Origin: Brevibacterium luteolum
Lineage (GTDB): Bacteria; Actinomycetota; Actinomycetes; Actinomycetales; Brevibacteriaceae
DNA: 64,000 nt
NCBI RefSeq assembly: GCF_013004595.1
Contig: NZ_JABEMC010000008.1
Span: 1-64,000, forward strand
Direction of reading: 5' to 3'
In this document: positions 7,470 to 17,124 of the stretch, one piece after another
How positions within the stretch are numbered: the stretch's first letter is position 1
How the letters are laid out: each line of letters starts with the position of its first letter
Position numbers and translations under genes: made by a program
Notes under the pieces: model-generated
What the model was told of the DNA's origin: nothing
The model's input: the letters and a program-made list of their open reading frames with translations, nothing else
Databases searched by the model: none

Positions 7470-10097
7470 TCAGAACAGCGCGCCGCCCGCATCGTCCTCG
7501 TCACTGGAGACGATCACGACAGGGGAATCGTCCTCATCACGAGCCTGAGCGATCTCCTCCTTGCGGCGCGCCAGCTCGGCGGCACTGAGCCCACCCGCTG
7601 CGCCAGCATCCGCGGCGCTGCCAGCTCCCGCCTCGGGAACGGGCACCGCACCAGCTTCTGCACCGTAGTCATGCGCCACGGTGCCGATCGCATCGACCTT
7701 CGACTCCAGCGGTTGACCGGAGCCATCCCGCCTACCCAGCTCTGTGGGCAGCTTGCGGGCACCGCCGCCGGTGGCTGCGCCCTGCGGTTCGGGCCCGGCG
7801 AAGGCGGTGACGAGCTCGGTCTCGCCCTTGAGGAAGCGATGCGCACGCACGCCGGCGGTCGCGCGTCCCTTGGTGGGGAACTCGGCGAGATCGGTGACCT
7901 TGACGCTCAGCGCGGTCTCACCGTAGAAGTTCTCACCCGTCGCGATTGTCACAACGCGGTTCTCCGCCGCGGGATCGACAAGGCTGAAGGCGATGACCGA
8001 GGCATCGGCGGCGACCTTCATGCCGGTGACACCTCCGGCGTTCCAGCCCTGGGCGCGCAGCAGATCGGTGCCGAAGGTCAGCAGCTGGGCGTTCGAGGTG
8101 ATGAGCACCGCGCGGGCGGCGTCGATGTCGGGCAGCTGGCCGGCACCGATCACCGTGTCACCGGACTTGAGGTTGATGACATCCCAGGCATCCTTGCCCT
8201 TGGCAGGCTCCGCACCGGCAACGCGCTTGATGACCCCGCGGGCGGTGGCGAGGACGAAGTCCTTGGTGATGTCGACGAGCCCGAGCACCTTCTCCCCGGA
8301 GTCGAGGGTGACGAACTCACCGACCTTCACACCTCCGGCCAGGCCCGGCCGGGTGGCCTGCGGCGGCAGGGCCGGCAGGGCAACAACGTCGACGGTCAGC
8401 AGACGGCCCTTCGAGGTGATCGCACCGATGATCCCGCGGGTAGTCGAGGCGACCTGAGAGACCAGCGCGTCATGAGCTAAGCGCTTGCCGCCGGTCGGCA
8501 GAGCCGAACGGTCAGAGGTGCGGGCGATCCGACCCGAGGTTGAGAGCAGCACCCACGTCGGTGAGTCGGCGACCTGCAGCTCCGGTGAGCCCTTCTTGCG
8601 GCCGCGGGCAGTGATCTGCTTGTGCGAGCCTTCGACGAGCACGGTGCGGCGCGGGGAGTCGATCTGCTCGGCGACGGCGCCGAGCTCCTCAGAGACGACC
8701 TGGCGCAGCTTCGCCTCATCGTCGAGGATCGACTGCAGGTAGTCGATGCGCTTCTTCAGCTCATCCTGCTCCGCCTCAAGTTCGAGCCGGGAGAACTTCG
8801 TCAGCCGGCGCAGCTGCAGGTCGAGGATATAGGTCGCCTGCACCTCGGAGAGGTCGAAGACGCTCATCAGCCGGGTGCGGGCGATCTGCGCATCATCTGA
8901 GGATCGGATGAGTTCGATGACCTCGTCGATGTCGAGGATCGCGGTCAGCAGGCCCTCGACGAGGTGGAGGCGGTCCTTGGCCTTGCCGAGCTGGAAGACT
9001 GTGCGCCGGCGAGTGACGGCGATGCGGTGGTCGACGTAGACCTCCAGCAGCGCCTTGAGCCCAAGCGTGCGCGGCTGCCCGTCGACGAGGCAGACGTTGT
9101 TGATGCCGAAGGAGTCCTCCAGCGGGGTGAGCCGGTAGAGCTCTTCGAGCACCGCATCGGGGTTGAAACCGTTCTTGATGCCGATGACCAGCCGCAGGCC
9201 GTGCTTGCGGTCGGAGAAGTCGTCGATCGAGGCGATGCCGGCGAGCTTCTTGCTCCCGACGACGTCCTTGACCTTCTCGATGACCTTCTCCGGGCCGACG
9301 AGGTAGGGCAGCTCGGTGACGATGATGCCCTTGCGGCGGGCAGTGATGTTCTCGATCTTCACCGTCGCCCGGGTGCGGAAGGACCCGCGGCCGGTCTCGT
9401 AGGCCTCACGCACACCGGACAGCCCGATGATCCGGCCGCCGGAGGGGAGGTCGGGGCCAGGGACGTACTTCATGAGCTCCGAGAGCTCCGCTTCGGGGTT
9501 GTCGATGAGGTGCTGGGCTGCGGCGATGACCTCGCCGGGGTTGTGCGGGGCCATGTTCGTGGCCATGCCGACCGCGATTCCCGAGGCGCCGTTGACGAGC
9601 AGGTTCGGAAACGCACTCGGTAGGACTTCGGGCTGGGTGGTCGAGGAGTCGTAGTTGGGCACGAAGTCGACGACGTCCTCATCGAGGCCGGCGATCATCG
9701 TCAGCGCTGCGTCGGTCAGGCGGGCTTCGGTGTAGCGCGGGGCGGCCGGGCCGTCGTCAAGCGAGCCGAAGTTGCCGTGGCCGTCGACGAGCGGGGTGCG
9801 CATGACGAAGTCCTGGCTCAGCCGCACGAGGGCATCGTAGATGGCGACATCGGAGTGCGGGTGCAGTTTGCCCATGACGTCGCCGACGATGCGGGAGCTC
9901 TTGACGTGCGGACGGTCAGGGCGCAGGCCCATCTCGCCCATCTGGTAGATGATGCGCCGCTGCACGGGCTTGAGACCGTCGCGGGCATCTGGCAGTGCCC
10001 GGGAGTAGATCACCGAGTAGGCGTACTCGAGGAACGAGGTCTCCATCTCCTCGGAGACGTCGATATCGACGACCTGGCCAGCGACCGGCTCTGTCAT
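7470..10097 (-). CDS. parC: DNA topoisomerase IV subunit A
   Basis: Type IIA topoisomerase A subunit that breaks and rejoins DNA, used in chromosome decatenation. It has 875 residues. The winged-helix breakage domain holds the active Tyr122 ([10 protein letters not shown]), followed by the tower and coiled coil (about 340-490) and a C-terminal beta-pinwheel (500-790). The last 80 residues are Ala/Gly/Glu-rich and end in acidic [13 protein letters not shown] second A subunit distinct from gyrase is normal in Micrococcales and this gene is not beside a B subunit, so parC is preferred to gyrA. The quinolone-pocket sequence reads [10 protein letters not shown] instead of the usual HPHGDxxIYD. The start has AAGGAG five bases upstream, and TAGCAT at 10130-10135 is a likely -10. 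Confidence 0.9.
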   Translation of the reverse strand: MTEPVAGQVVDIDVSEEMETSFLEYAYSVIYSRALPDARDGLKPVQRRIIYQMGEMGLRPDRPHVKSSRIVGDVMGKLHPHSDVAIYDALVRLSQDFVMRTPLVDGHGNFGSLDDGPAAPRYTEARLTDAALTMIAGLDEDVVDFVPNYDSSTTQPEVLPSAFPNLLVNGASGIAVGMATNMAPHNPGEVIAAAQHLIDNPEAELSELMKYVPGPDLPSGGRIIGLSGVREAYETGRGSFRTRATVKIENITARRKGIIVTELPYLVGPEKVIEKVKDVVGSKKLAGIASIDDFSDRKHGLRLVIGIKNGFNPDAVLEELYRLTPLEDSFGINNVCLVDGQPRTLGLKALLEVYVDHRIAVTRRRTVFQLGKAKDRLHLVEGLLTAILDIDEVIELIRSSDDAQIARTRLMSVFDLSEVQATYILDLQLRRLTKFSRLELEAEQDELKKRIDYLQSILDDEAKLRQVVSEELGAVAEQIDSPRRTVLVEGSHKQITARGRKKGSPELQVADSPTWVLLSTSGRIARTSDRSALPTGGKRLAHDALVSQVASTTRGIIGAITSKGRLLTVDVVALPALPPQATRPGLAGGVKVGEFVTLDSGEKVLGLVDITKDFVLATARGVIKRVAGAEPAKGKDAWDVINLKSGDTVIGAGQLPDIDAARAVLITSNAQLLTFGTDLLRAQGWNAGGVTGMKVAADASVIAFSLVDPAAENRVVTIATGENFYGETALSVKVTDLAEFPTKGRATAGVRAHRFLKGETELVTAFAGPEPQGAATGGGARKLPTELGRRDGSGQPLESKVDAIGTVAHDYGAEAGAVPVPEAGAGSAADAGAAGGLSAAELARRKEEIAQARDEDDSPVVIVSSDEDDAGGALF
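7628..7642 (+). repeat. Dispersed GC-rich repeat, partial copy in parC
   Basis: CCGCCTCGGGAACGG, identical over 15 bases to the copy at 31646. It codes for the disordered C-terminal tail of ParC. Confidence 0.4.
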
Positions 10098-10182
10098 GGA
10101 ACTCCTTCGACGGGCGAAACGACAGGCCTATGCTACCGGCAAACCGACGCGAAGCCCGGGATTTCGCCGGGTGCGGAGGTTC

Positions 10183-12864
10183 TCACCCCATGCTCATGCG
10201 CCGGCGCAGCGAATCCATCCGGTCGGCTTCAGCGGCGAGTTCGACTTTGACGGAGAGCAGGTACGCATCGCCTTCGGTCACCGAGATCGGCCGCAGCTCG
10301 ATCTCACGCACAGCCGGGAACTCCTCGACGAGTGCTGAGAGCCTGAGGATGACCTCCTCGGCCGGTGCCATGTTCATCACCGGCAGGCCCTTGTAGCCGA
10401 ACAGCCGTGGTGAGGACTTCAGCGAACGGACCATCTCCCTGGCGTCGACATCGGTCAGCGGTGCGACCCGATGGGCGACGTCATCGAGCAGCTCAGTCGT
10501 ATCCCCGGCCAGGGAGAAGGACACCATCGGCCCGAGCAGCGGATCCTCACCGGCGGAGATGACACACGCGGTGCCGGGCGGGGCCATCGGCTGCACATCG
10601 ATGCCGTGGTCCTCGTCCTCGTTAAGCAGCGAATCGATGACCTCGGCGATGCCCTCCCAGTCCTCGGCGAGCTCTTCCGGGGTGTCGATGTTCAGCCGCA
10701 CCCCGCCGAGCTCCATCCGGTGCCGCAGCCGTTTGTGCACGGCTTTGAGCGCGACCGGGTAGCCGAGCTTCTCAGCGGCGGCGATGCCCTCCTCGACGGA
10801 GTACGAGGTGATGTAGGGCAGGCATTCGACGCCGTAGTGGGCGAGCAGCTGCCGGGAGTCGTCCCGGCTGAGGATGACCCGTTCACCGGCGTCGACGCCG
10901 TCGAGGTTGCGTTCGATGATCTTGCGGGCTGCGCGCACATCGAGGTCGTCGAACTCCGGGTAGACGCCGTGGTCGGCCTTCTTCCACATCGCATAGTCGG
11001 TCGCCCGAGCCAGCGCCCACACAGCATCTTCGGGGCCGATGTAGCTGGGCACCGTGTGCGCGGTCGTGGTGCCCTCACCGTCGTCGATGCGGGCGGTGAG
11101 CTCGTCCTGCACACCGGTGATGCCGAGGAAGCAGGCGACGGTCGTCTTGCCCGAGGCCGCGGCCGTCTCCGCCAGCACGGTGGCGATCTCCCGCTCATCA
11201 GCACCGGCCGAGGGGGTGAAGGTGACGACGACGGTGTCGATCGAGCTGTCGGCGTACATGTCCTCCAACTGTCGGCCGAACTCCTCGACGCTGACCTCCG
11301 GGTGCATCGACACAGCAGGCGATTCCACCCGCAGCCCTTCGGAGCGGGCGCGCTGGATGATCAGCGTCGAGAGAGCCGCGGAATTGCCGATCACTCCGAC
11401 CCGCCGGCCGCGCGGTGCCGGCTGGGTCGCGAAGACCTGGGCTGCGTCGAAGAGCTGGTGGATCGTATCGGCGCGGATCACCCCGGCCTGCCCGAGCACC
11501 TGGTCGAGTGCCTTGCCCGACAGACTCGACAGACGCACCTGGTGCCCGGGCGGCAGCTCCCGGCCGGTGAGATCGGATTTGATGACGATGACCGGTTTGA
11601 CCCGGGAGACCCGGCGGGCGATGCGGGAGAACTTGCGCGGATTGCCGATCGACTCCAGATACAGGCCCACCGCCTGCGTCGCCGGGTCCTCCTCCCAGTA
11701 CTGCAGCATGTCATTGCCCGACAGATCCGCCCGGTTGCCGGCAGACACGAACGTCGAGATCCCCAGCCCGCGGGTCTTCGCCGCAGCCAGGAGCGCGGTG
11801 CCGAGCGCCCCGGACTGGCTGAACAGGCCCAAGGTTCCCGCCTCGGGCAGGAACGGGGCGAGCGAGGCGTTGAGCGAGACCTCGGGCGAGGTGTTGGCCA
11901 CGCCGAACGAGTTCGGGCCCACCACCCGCATGCCGTGGGAGCGGGCGGTGGTGACCATCTGCCGCTGCAGCTCCAGGCCGTGCTCGCCGGTCTCAGCGAA
12001 ACCAGACGAGATGACGACGCAGGCCTTCACGCCGTGGGCGGCGCAGTCGCGGACCACCTGGGCACACGATTCGGCAGGCACGGCGATGATCGCCAGGTCG
12101 GCCGGGTCGTCGAGCTCATCGAGCGAGCGCACCGCGGGCACACCGGCGACCGCATCGGCTTCGGGGTGGACGACGGAGAGCGTGCCGGTGAAGTCGGCGC
12201 CGACGAGGTTGCGCAGCAGCAGGTTGCCGGTCGAGTTGTGGGTGCGGCTGGCGCCGATGACGACGACTGAGGTCGGGTGCAGGACCTGGCGCACCGAGAT
12301 CGCCTCTGCGCGGTGCTCGCGGGCCTCCTGGACCTGCATCGACTTCTCGGTCGGGTCGATGTCGAAGCGCACGGCGACGACCCCGTCGTCGAACTCGCGG
12401 GAGACCTCGTAGCCGGCGGCGGCGAAGACCTGCAGCATCTGCCGGTTCTGGGGCAGCACCTCGGCGGTGAAGACGCTGATCCCGCACTCCCGCGCAGCAG
12501 CGGCGAGGTGCTCTAAGAAGATCGAGCCGATGCCGCGGCCGTGGTGGGCGTCAGCGATGTTGAACGCGACCTCCGCCGAGGTGTCGTCGAGCCGGTCGTA
12601 GCGGGCGGTGCCGATGATCTCCTCGCCGATCGTCATGACGAAGGCGACCCGGTCGTGATAGTCGACGTTGACGAACCGGTCGAGGTCCTTGGCCGGGATC
12701 ACCGGCAGGGGAGCGAAGAAGCGCAGATAGATGGACTCCGGGGACTGCTTGGAGTGCATCTCCTGCACACCGGCGGCATCCTCCGGCACAATCGGGCGCA
12801 GATGAGCCGTGGCTCCATCGCGCAGGACGACATCGGCTTCCCAATACGCTGGATATGCTCCCAT
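10183..12864 (-). CDS. GNAT acetyltransferase fused to NDP-forming acyl-CoA synthetase domains
   Basis: An 893-residue protein of the Pat/AcsA-like type. An N-terminal GNAT domain (about 10-165) has the acetyl-CoA loop HHGRGIGSIFLEHL (107-120). It is followed by a Rossmann CoA-binding domain (VVVIGASRTHNSTGNLLLRN), succinyl-CoA-ligase-like domains (GLFSQSGALGTALL) and a C-terminal ATP-grasp region. Family members acetylate lysines of metabolic enzymes such as acyl-CoA synthetases, or act as ADP-forming acetate-CoA ligases. By eye the usual ligase histidine cannot be settled, so a mainly regulatory acetyltransferase role is favoured but not proven. The start is ATG 12864 because TATGCT lies six bases upstream; the frame is open further but antisense to the next gene. 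Confidence 0.85.
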   Translation of the reverse strand: MGAYPAYWEADVVLRDGATAHLRPIVPEDAAGVQEMHSKQSPESIYLRFFAPLPVIPAKDLDRFVNVDYHDRVAFVMTIGEEIIGTARYDRLDDTSAEVAFNIADAHHGRGIGSIFLEHLAAAARECGISVFTAEVLPQNRQMLQVFAAAGYEVSREFDDGVVAVRFDIDPTEKSMQVQEAREHRAEAISVRQVLHPTSVVVIGASRTHNSTGNLLLRNLVGADFTGTLSVVHPEADAVAGVPAVRSLDELDDPADLAIIAVPAESCAQVVRDCAAHGVKACVVISSGFAETGEHGLELQRQMVTTARSHGMRVVGPNSFGVANTSPEVSLNASLAPFLPEAGTLGLFSQSGALGTALLAAAKTRGLGISTFVSAGNRADLSGNDMLQYWEEDPATQAVGLYLESIGNPRKFSRIARRVSRVKPVIVIKSDLTGRELPPGHQVRLSSLSGKALDQVLGQAGVIRADTIHQLFDAAQVFATQPAPRGRRVGVIGNSAALSTLIIQRARSEGLRVESPAVSMHPEVSVEEFGRQLEDMYADSSIDTVVVTFTPSAGADEREIATVLAETAAASGKTTVACFLGITGVQDELTARIDDGEGTTTAHTVPSYIGPEDAVWALARATDYAMWKKADHGVYPEFDDLDVRAARKIIERNLDGVDAGERVILSRDDSRQLLAHYGVECLPYITSYSVEEGIAAAEKLGYPVALKAVHKRLRHRMELGGVRLNIDTPEELAEDWEGIAEVIDSLLNEDEDHGIDVQPMAPPGTACVISAGEDPLLGPMVSFSLAGDTTELLDDVAHRVAPLTDVDAREMVRSLKSSPRLFGYKGLPVMNMAPAEEVILRLSALVEEFPAVREIELRPISVTEGDAYLLSVKVELAAEADRMDSLRRRMSMG

Positions 12865-12870
12865 GACGCC

Positions 12871-12938
12871 AGCATAGTGACTCGGCTGCACCCGGTGGTA
12901 GTGGCCGGTGGGGTGCAGGCCGGGCTGTGGGGCACAAT
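12871..12938. promoter_or_regulatory. Divergent leaderless promoters
   Basis: Minus strand: TATGCT at 12871-12876, six bases before the ATG at 12864. Plus strand: CACAAT at 12933-12938, six bases before the ATG at 12945. Neither gene has a Shine-Dalgarno sequence. Confidence 0.5.
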
Positions 12939-12944
12939 GGGGGC

Positions 12945-13547
12945 ATGCCCACGATCCCGCAATCACTTGCCCACGACCTGCAGTCAGCCGGGTACTATCC
13001 GCAGCTGGCCGCTGAGATGCTGAGCGAATCGCTGTTCGGTGAGCCGGTCGTCTCACACCTGGTGCACATGGAGACCCACGTCGATCTCGACGCGATCCAC
13101 CGCCACCTCACCGCCTTCGTCCTCACTCCGACCCGGCTGCTGCTCACCCACATCGACGACGAACCGCAGACCGAGCTTGGCAAGATGCCCCGAGGGCTCA
13201 CCACCACCGAGGACATCGCGCTCGCCCGCGTGAGCAACGCCCTCATCTCCCGCACCTACGACAATCCAGCCGACTTCGAACCCGGTGAACGCCCCGTCGA
13301 GGTCGCCCTCACCTTGGGCTGGGGATCGATGCGCCGCATCGACACGGTGCCCGAATCCTGCGGCGACCCCGACTGCGACGGCGACCACGGCTACTCCGGC
13401 TCCAGCTATCCCGAGGACGTCACCCTGCGGGTCTCCGCCCAGGCCGAAGGGCAGGCCGCTGTCGACCAGGCGCTCGACTTCGCCCTCAACCTGCGCCGTC
13501 TGGTCTTCGAGGCCCGCCGCAGCGCTGGTCTGCCCGGCGGGCTGTGA
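12945..13547 (+). CDS. DUF5998 family protein
   Basis: A 200-residue cytoplasmic protein of the actinobacterial DUF5998 family, function unknown. Visible traits: a helical N-terminus, LVHMETHVDLDAIHRHLTAF, a strand-rich core (FVLTPTRLLLTHIDD), and a cysteine pair in SCGDPDCDGDHGYSG that could bind metal. No transmembrane segment or signal peptide. It overlaps the following phosphodiesterase gene by four bases (GTGA), and the same pair occurs together in other actinobacteria, which suggests a shared role. The start at ATG 12945 is chosen over an in-frame GTG at 12927 because of the CACAAT box six bases before it. Confidence 0.82.
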   Translation: MPTIPQSLAHDLQSAGYYPQLAAEMLSESLFGEPVVSHLVHMETHVDLDAIHRHLTAFVLTPTRLLLTHIDDEPQTELGKMPRGLTTTEDIALARVSNALISRTYDNPADFEPGERPVEVALTLGWGSMRRIDTVPESCGDPDCDGDHGYSGSSYPEDVTLRVSAQAEGQAAVDQALDFALNLRRLVFEARRSAGLPGGL

Positions 13548-14698
13548 GCATGCAGACGCGCCAAGCCCCTGACTACCGGAACTCCCCGCTGCTCTCCGAT
13601 GTCATCCCGGCTGCCGCGATCAGCCTCGGGGCCCGGGAGATCCTCGACGACGGAGCTGCTGAGCGGGCGCTGAAGCTCGGCTTCGATGCCGAACCGCGGG
13701 TGGTCGTCGTCGCGCTCATCGACGGACTCGGCGCCGAGCTGCTGCGCGCCCGTGCTGCGCACGCCCCGTTCCTGCGCGGGCTGCTGCCGGACATGCTCGC
13801 CATGAGCGCAGGCTTCCCGTCGACGACGGCGAACTCGCTGTCCTCCCTGGGCACCGGGATGCTGCCCGGCGCCCACGGGGTGGTCGGCTACCAGCTGCTC
13901 GACCCGGAGCGCGAGATCGTGTTCAACCAGCTGACCTGGGACCCCGAGGTCGATCCCGAGGTGTGGGTGCCGGATGCGACGATGTTCGAACGCCTCGTCA
14001 GCACCGGGGTCGACGTCGTCAGTCTGGGAGAGCCGAAGTTCGCCGGCCGCGGGCTCAACCAGGCATCCCTGCGCGGCGGCCGGTTCCGCGGCTCACGCAC
14101 GATGAGCCAGCGCGTCGATCACGCCCTCGAAGAGATCCGCCGGCCCGGCAGGCGCCTCGTCTACTTCTACTGGGGCAACCTGGACAAGACCGGCCACGTC
14201 CACGGCGTCGACTCATGGCATTGGCTCGAAGAACTCGAAGAGGTCGACGGGCACCTGTCGCGACTGGCCAACGGCCTGCCGCATGACGCCCAACTGGCCA
14301 TCACCGCCGACCACGGCATGGTCGACATCCCGCATGAGGGCCGCCTCGACCTCGCCGACCATCCGCACCTGCGCGAGGGGCTGCGTGCTGTGGGCGGCGA
14401 ACCGCGTGCGGTGCACCTCTACGTGCGGCCCGGCGCCTGCGAAACCGTCCACACCGCCTTCGCGGAGGCTCTCGGTAACCGGGCGCTGGTGATGACCCGT
14501 GAGCAGGCGATCGCCCGTGGCTTCTTCGGACCCGTGCGCCCGCAGAACCTCCAGCGCATCGGCGATGTCATCGTCGTCTGCGAGGCCGGCACCGGCATCG
14601 TCGATTCGGAGCACGACTCACCCTCGGCGCTCGCCCTCATCGGTCACCACGGCGGCATCACCAGCCAGGAGCTGGCGATCCCGCTCTTACGCACGTAA
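13544..14698 (+). CDS. Alkaline phosphatase superfamily nucleotide pyrophosphatase/phosphodiesterase
   Basis: A 384-residue protein of the type I phosphodiesterase/nucleotide pyrophosphatase family. The two-metal site can be followed: Asp in VVVALIDGLGAE, the nucleophile Thr in FPSTTANSLSSLGTG, DKTGHVHG, ITADHGMVD and the last His in LIGHHGG. The members hydrolyse phosphodiesters or pyrophosphates; substrate here is unknown. No signal peptide or membrane anchor is evident, so it probably acts in the cytoplasm. The GTG start overlaps the DUF5998 stop, and an ATG two codons later is possible. The downstream 37 bases before the convergent gtrA-like gene contain a copy of the dispersed repeat. 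Confidence 0.87.
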   Translation: MSMQTRQAPDYRNSPLLSDVIPAAAISLGAREILDDGAAERALKLGFDAEPRVVVVALIDGLGAELLRARAAHAPFLRGLLPDMLAMSAGFPSTTANSLSSLGTGMLPGAHGVVGYQLLDPEREIVFNQLTWDPEVDPEVWVPDATMFERLVSTGVDVVSLGEPKFAGRGLNQASLRGGRFRGSRTMSQRVDHALEEIRRPGRRLVYFYWGNLDKTGHVHGVDSWHWLEELEEVDGHLSRLANGLPHDAQLAITADHGMVDIPHEGRLDLADHPHLREGLRAVGGEPRAVHLYVRPGACETVHTAFAEALGNRALVMTREQAIARGFFGPVRPQNLQRIGDVIVVCEAGTGIVDSEHDSPSALALIGHHGGITSQELAIPLLRT

Positions 14699-14701
14699 GC
14701 C

Positions 14702-14721
14702 GGCCACCGCCTCGGGCGCGG
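14702..14721 (+). repeat. Dispersed GC-rich repeat, intergenic
   Basis: Exact 20-base match to the reverse complement of 50293-50312. It lies between convergent genes. Confidence 0.6.
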
Positions 14722-14735
14722 GGAGTGACACGCGG

Positions 14736-15197
14736 TCAACCGCCGTCGACGTTGAGCACCTCACGGCGGTGCTTCCGGCGCCTGGGGGTCACGCGGTAGA
14801 CGACGAGGCGGTACATAAGGTAGCGGAAGATGTTGCCCAAGCCGACGCCGACGACATTGGCGGAGATGTTGTCGGCCAGTGCCGAGCGGAAGCCGAGCAG
14901 GTAGTGCGAGACCCACAGACACGCCATCGCGATGAGCAGGCCGATGGCGTTGACGACGAAGAACCACACCGCCTCACGGGTCGCTGAGCGGTTCCTGCCG
15001 TCTCTGAACGTCCAGTAGCGCGAACCGAGCCAGGCGACGAGGGTGGCGAGGGTGACCGAGATGATCTTCGCCCACATCGGGCCGATCCCGAGAGCCTCGG
15101 GGCGCAGCAGGTTGAAGACGAGGAAGTCGACGCCGAAGGCGACGAGGCCGACGACGGAGAACTTCGCGACCCGCTTGGCCTCCTTGCGCATCTCCAT
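14736..15197 (-). CDS. GtrA family membrane protein
   Basis: A 153-residue protein with four predicted membrane helices (about 12-30, 38-58, 78-98, 110-132). It has family features AKFSVVGLVAFGVDFLVFNLL at the first helix and SRYWTFRDGRNRSA between helices 2 and 3. GtrA-like proteins are thought to flip or present lipid-linked sugars for cell-wall polysaccharide modification. The basic C-terminus (TPRRRKHRREV) is cytosolic. It is transcribed alone, convergent with the phosphodiesterase and divergent from purK. A TAATCT box on the minus strand about 50 bases upstream may be its promoter. The lipid substrate is unknown. Confidence 0.88.
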   Translation of the reverse strand: MEMRKEAKRVAKFSVVGLVAFGVDFLVFNLLRPEALGIGPMWAKIISVTLATLVAWLGSRYWTFRDGRNRSATREAVWFFVVNAIGLLIAMACLWVSHYLLGFRSALADNISANVVGVGLGNIFRYLMYRLVVYRVTPRRRKHRREVLNVDGG

Positions 15198-15309
15198 GAC
15201 CGCGCACCTGTCTGTCGTCGGGATCCGTCATTCCTGCCGTTTCCGAGATTACCGGACGCGCATGCCCGGCGGTCGCAGACCCTCCGGCTGCCCACGGTGT
15301 GGTGACGGG

Positions 15310-15315
15310 TACAGT
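15310..15315 (+). promoter_or_regulatory. -10 box of purK, leaderless
   Basis: TACAGT followed by GGTGCT and then the GTG start of purK. No Shine-Dalgarno sequence is present. Confidence 0.55.
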
Positions 15316-15321
15316 GGTGCT

Positions 15322-16536
15322 GTGACTTTTCCCAAAGTAGGAGTGATCGGCGGAGGCCAGCTGGCGCGCATGATGGCCCCGGCCGCCGAGGCGCTGGGCG
15401 TGGGATTCCACGTGCTGGCCGAAAGCGACGACGTCTGCGCCACCGAGGTCTCCGCCCATGTGACCGTCGGCGACTACCGCGACTATCCGACGCTCAAAGC
15501 CTTCGCCGAGACCGTCGATGTCCTCACCTTCGACCACGAGCACGTGCCGCCGGAGCACCTGCGTCAACTCGCCGCCGCCGGCCACCCGTGTCATCCCGGT
15601 CCCGAGGCGCTCATCCACGCCCAGGACAAGCTCATCATGCGCGCGAAGATGGACGAACTCGGCCTGCCGAACCCGCGCTGGGCGCAGGTGAGCTCGACCG
15701 AGGAGCTCGAGGCCTTCGGTGCCGAGATCGGGTTCCCGCTCATCCTCAAGACCCCGCGCGGCGGCTACGACGGCCACGGCGTGCGCGTCATCGACGCCGC
15801 CTCCGAGGCCGCCGACTGGCTGGCCGAGGGCGCACCGCTGCTGGCGGAGGAGAAGATCGACTTCACCCGCGAGCTCGCCGTCATGGTCGCCCGCTCGCCG
15901 ATGGGCCAGACTGCCGTGTGGCCGGTCGTGGCAACCTACCAGCAGGACGGGATCTGCAAGGAGGCCCTCGCCCCCGCTCCCGGTCTCGACGCCGAGCTGG
16001 CCCGGCAGATCTCTGCCGATGTGCTGCGGGTGGCCGGCAGCCTCGAGGTCACCGGCGTCATGGCGATGGAGATGTTTGAGACCTCAGACGGCTACGTCGT
16101 CAACGAGCTGGCGATGCGCCCGCACAACACCGGCCACTGGAGCCAGGACGGCTCGATCACCTCGCAGTTCGAACAGCACCTGCGCGCCGTCCTCGACCTG
16201 CCGCTGGGCGACCCGGCAGCCCACACACCGGTGACCGCGATGGTCAACGTGCTCGGCGCTGACCGCGACGACCTCTACCACGCCTACCTGCACGTCATGG
16301 CCCATGACCCGCAGGTCAAGATCCACATGTACGGCAAGCAGGTGCGGCCCGGCCGCAAGCTCGGACACGTCAACCTCACCGGCACCGACGCCGCCGAGGT
16401 GCTGCGCCGGGCCCGGCATGCCGCCGACTACATCGCCGGCACCGACCCCGACCCGCACCCGGACCACCGCACCGGGGGAGCAGAGCACCTCGTCGGCGGG
16501 GGCGCCGGCCCAGCTGCAGAAGGGAACCGTTCATGA
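15322..16536 (+). CDS. purK: N5-carboxyaminoimidazole ribonucleotide synthase
   Basis: ATP-grasp enzyme of purine synthesis that makes N5-CAIR from AIR, bicarbonate and ATP. It has 404 residues. The N-terminal Rossmann-like part starts with [24 protein letters not shown] sequence ([12 protein letters not shown]) follows; the ATP-grasp core includes [14 protein letters not shown] and [16 protein letters not shown]. Near the end are the catalytic [13 protein letters not shown] and the C-terminal domain. The start is GTG 15322, set by the TACAGT box six bases upstream. It overlaps purE by four bases (ATGA), forming the usual purKE unit. Confidence 0.96.
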   Translation: MTFPKVGVIGGGQLARMMAPAAEALGVGFHVLAESDDVCATEVSAHVTVGDYRDYPTLKAFAETVDVLTFDHEHVPPEHLRQLAAAGHPCHPGPEALIHAQDKLIMRAKMDELGLPNPRWAQVSSTEELEAFGAEIGFPLILKTPRGGYDGHGVRVIDAASEAADWLAEGAPLLAEEKIDFTRELAVMVARSPMGQTAVWPVVATYQQDGICKEALAPAPGLDAELARQISADVLRVAGSLEVTGVMAMEMFETSDGYVVNELAMRPHNTGHWSQDGSITSQFEQHLRAVLDLPLGDPAAHTPVTAMVNVLGADRDDLYHAYLHVMAHDPQVKIHMYGKQVRPGRKLGHVNLTGTDAAEVLRRARHAADYIAGTDPDPHPDHRTGGAEHLVGGGAGPAAEGNRS

Positions 16537-17066
16537 CTGAGCCAGCCACCGCTGCGAAAGCGGGCCCGGTCGGCATCGTGATGGGATCGGACTCCGACTG
16601 GCCGACGATGCGCGCGGCCGCCGAGGTGCTCGGCGAGCTCGGCATCTCCGCCAGCGCCGAGGTGGTCTCAGCCCACCGGATGCCCCACGAGATGATCGAA
16701 TGGGGCACCACCGCCGCCGAGCGCGGGATCCGGGTCATCATCGCCGGCGCCGGGGGAGCGGCCCACCTGCCCGGTATGCTCGCTTCGGTCACCTCACTGC
16801 CGGTCATCGGCGTGCCGGTGCCGCTCAAGCAGCTCGACGGGATGGATTCCCTGCTCTCAATCGTGCAGATGCCCGCTGGCGTGCCCGTGGCGACCGTCTC
16901 GATCGGCGGTGCCAAGAACGCCGGCCTGCTCGCCGCCCGCATCCTCGGGGCAGGCGAGTCAGAGGACGCTGCTGCGATCCGGCAGCGACTCGATGGCTAC
17001 CGCAACGAACTCAAGGCCACCGCCGAGGCCAAAGGCCGCGCGCTGCTCGACCAGCTCGACGGCTGA
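16533..17066 (+). CDS. purE: N5-carboxyaminoimidazole ribonucleotide mutase
   Basis: Class I PurE, which converts N5-CAIR made by PurK to CAIR in purine synthesis. It has 177 residues, the normal length. Conserved elements: [13 protein letters not shown] at the N-terminus (substrate phosphate loop), SAHRMPHEM with the catalytic His, [12 protein letters not shown], and [19 protein letters not shown]. The protein normally forms an octamer. The start overlaps the purK stop. A perfect hairpin 18 bases after the stop probably ends or attenuates transcription before the acyl-CoA dehydrogenase gene. Confidence 0.96.
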   Translation: MTEPATAAKAGPVGIVMGSDSDWPTMRAAAEVLGELGISASAEVVSAHRMPHEMIEWGTTAAERGIRVIIAGAGGAAHLPGMLASVTSLPVIGVPVPLKQLDGMDSLLSIVQMPAGVPVATVSIGGAKNAGLLAARILGAGESEDAAAIRQRLDGYRNELKATAEAKGRALLDQLDG

Positions 17067-17083
17067 CCCCCACTCGACCCGAC

Positions 17084-17101
17084 CCGGCACCTGGGTGCCG
17101 G
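17084..17101 (+). terminator. Hairpin between purE and the acyl-CoA dehydrogenase gene
   Basis: Perfect eight-base arms CCGGCACC/GGTGCCGG with a two-base spacer. No T-run follows; it may act as a weak terminator or processing site. Confidence 0.45.
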
Positions 17102-17124
17102 AGCATCACCTGACAAGGAGAGAC

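Noticed and set aside
11846..11864. Another copy of the dispersed repeat inside the GNAT fusion gene
   Set aside because: Only about ten core bases match and it lies inside a folded domain, so chance is likely.
10471..12270. A 599-residue open frame on the plus strand
   Set aside because: Antisense to the GNAT fusion; composition is Arg/Asp/Gly-rich without domain signals.
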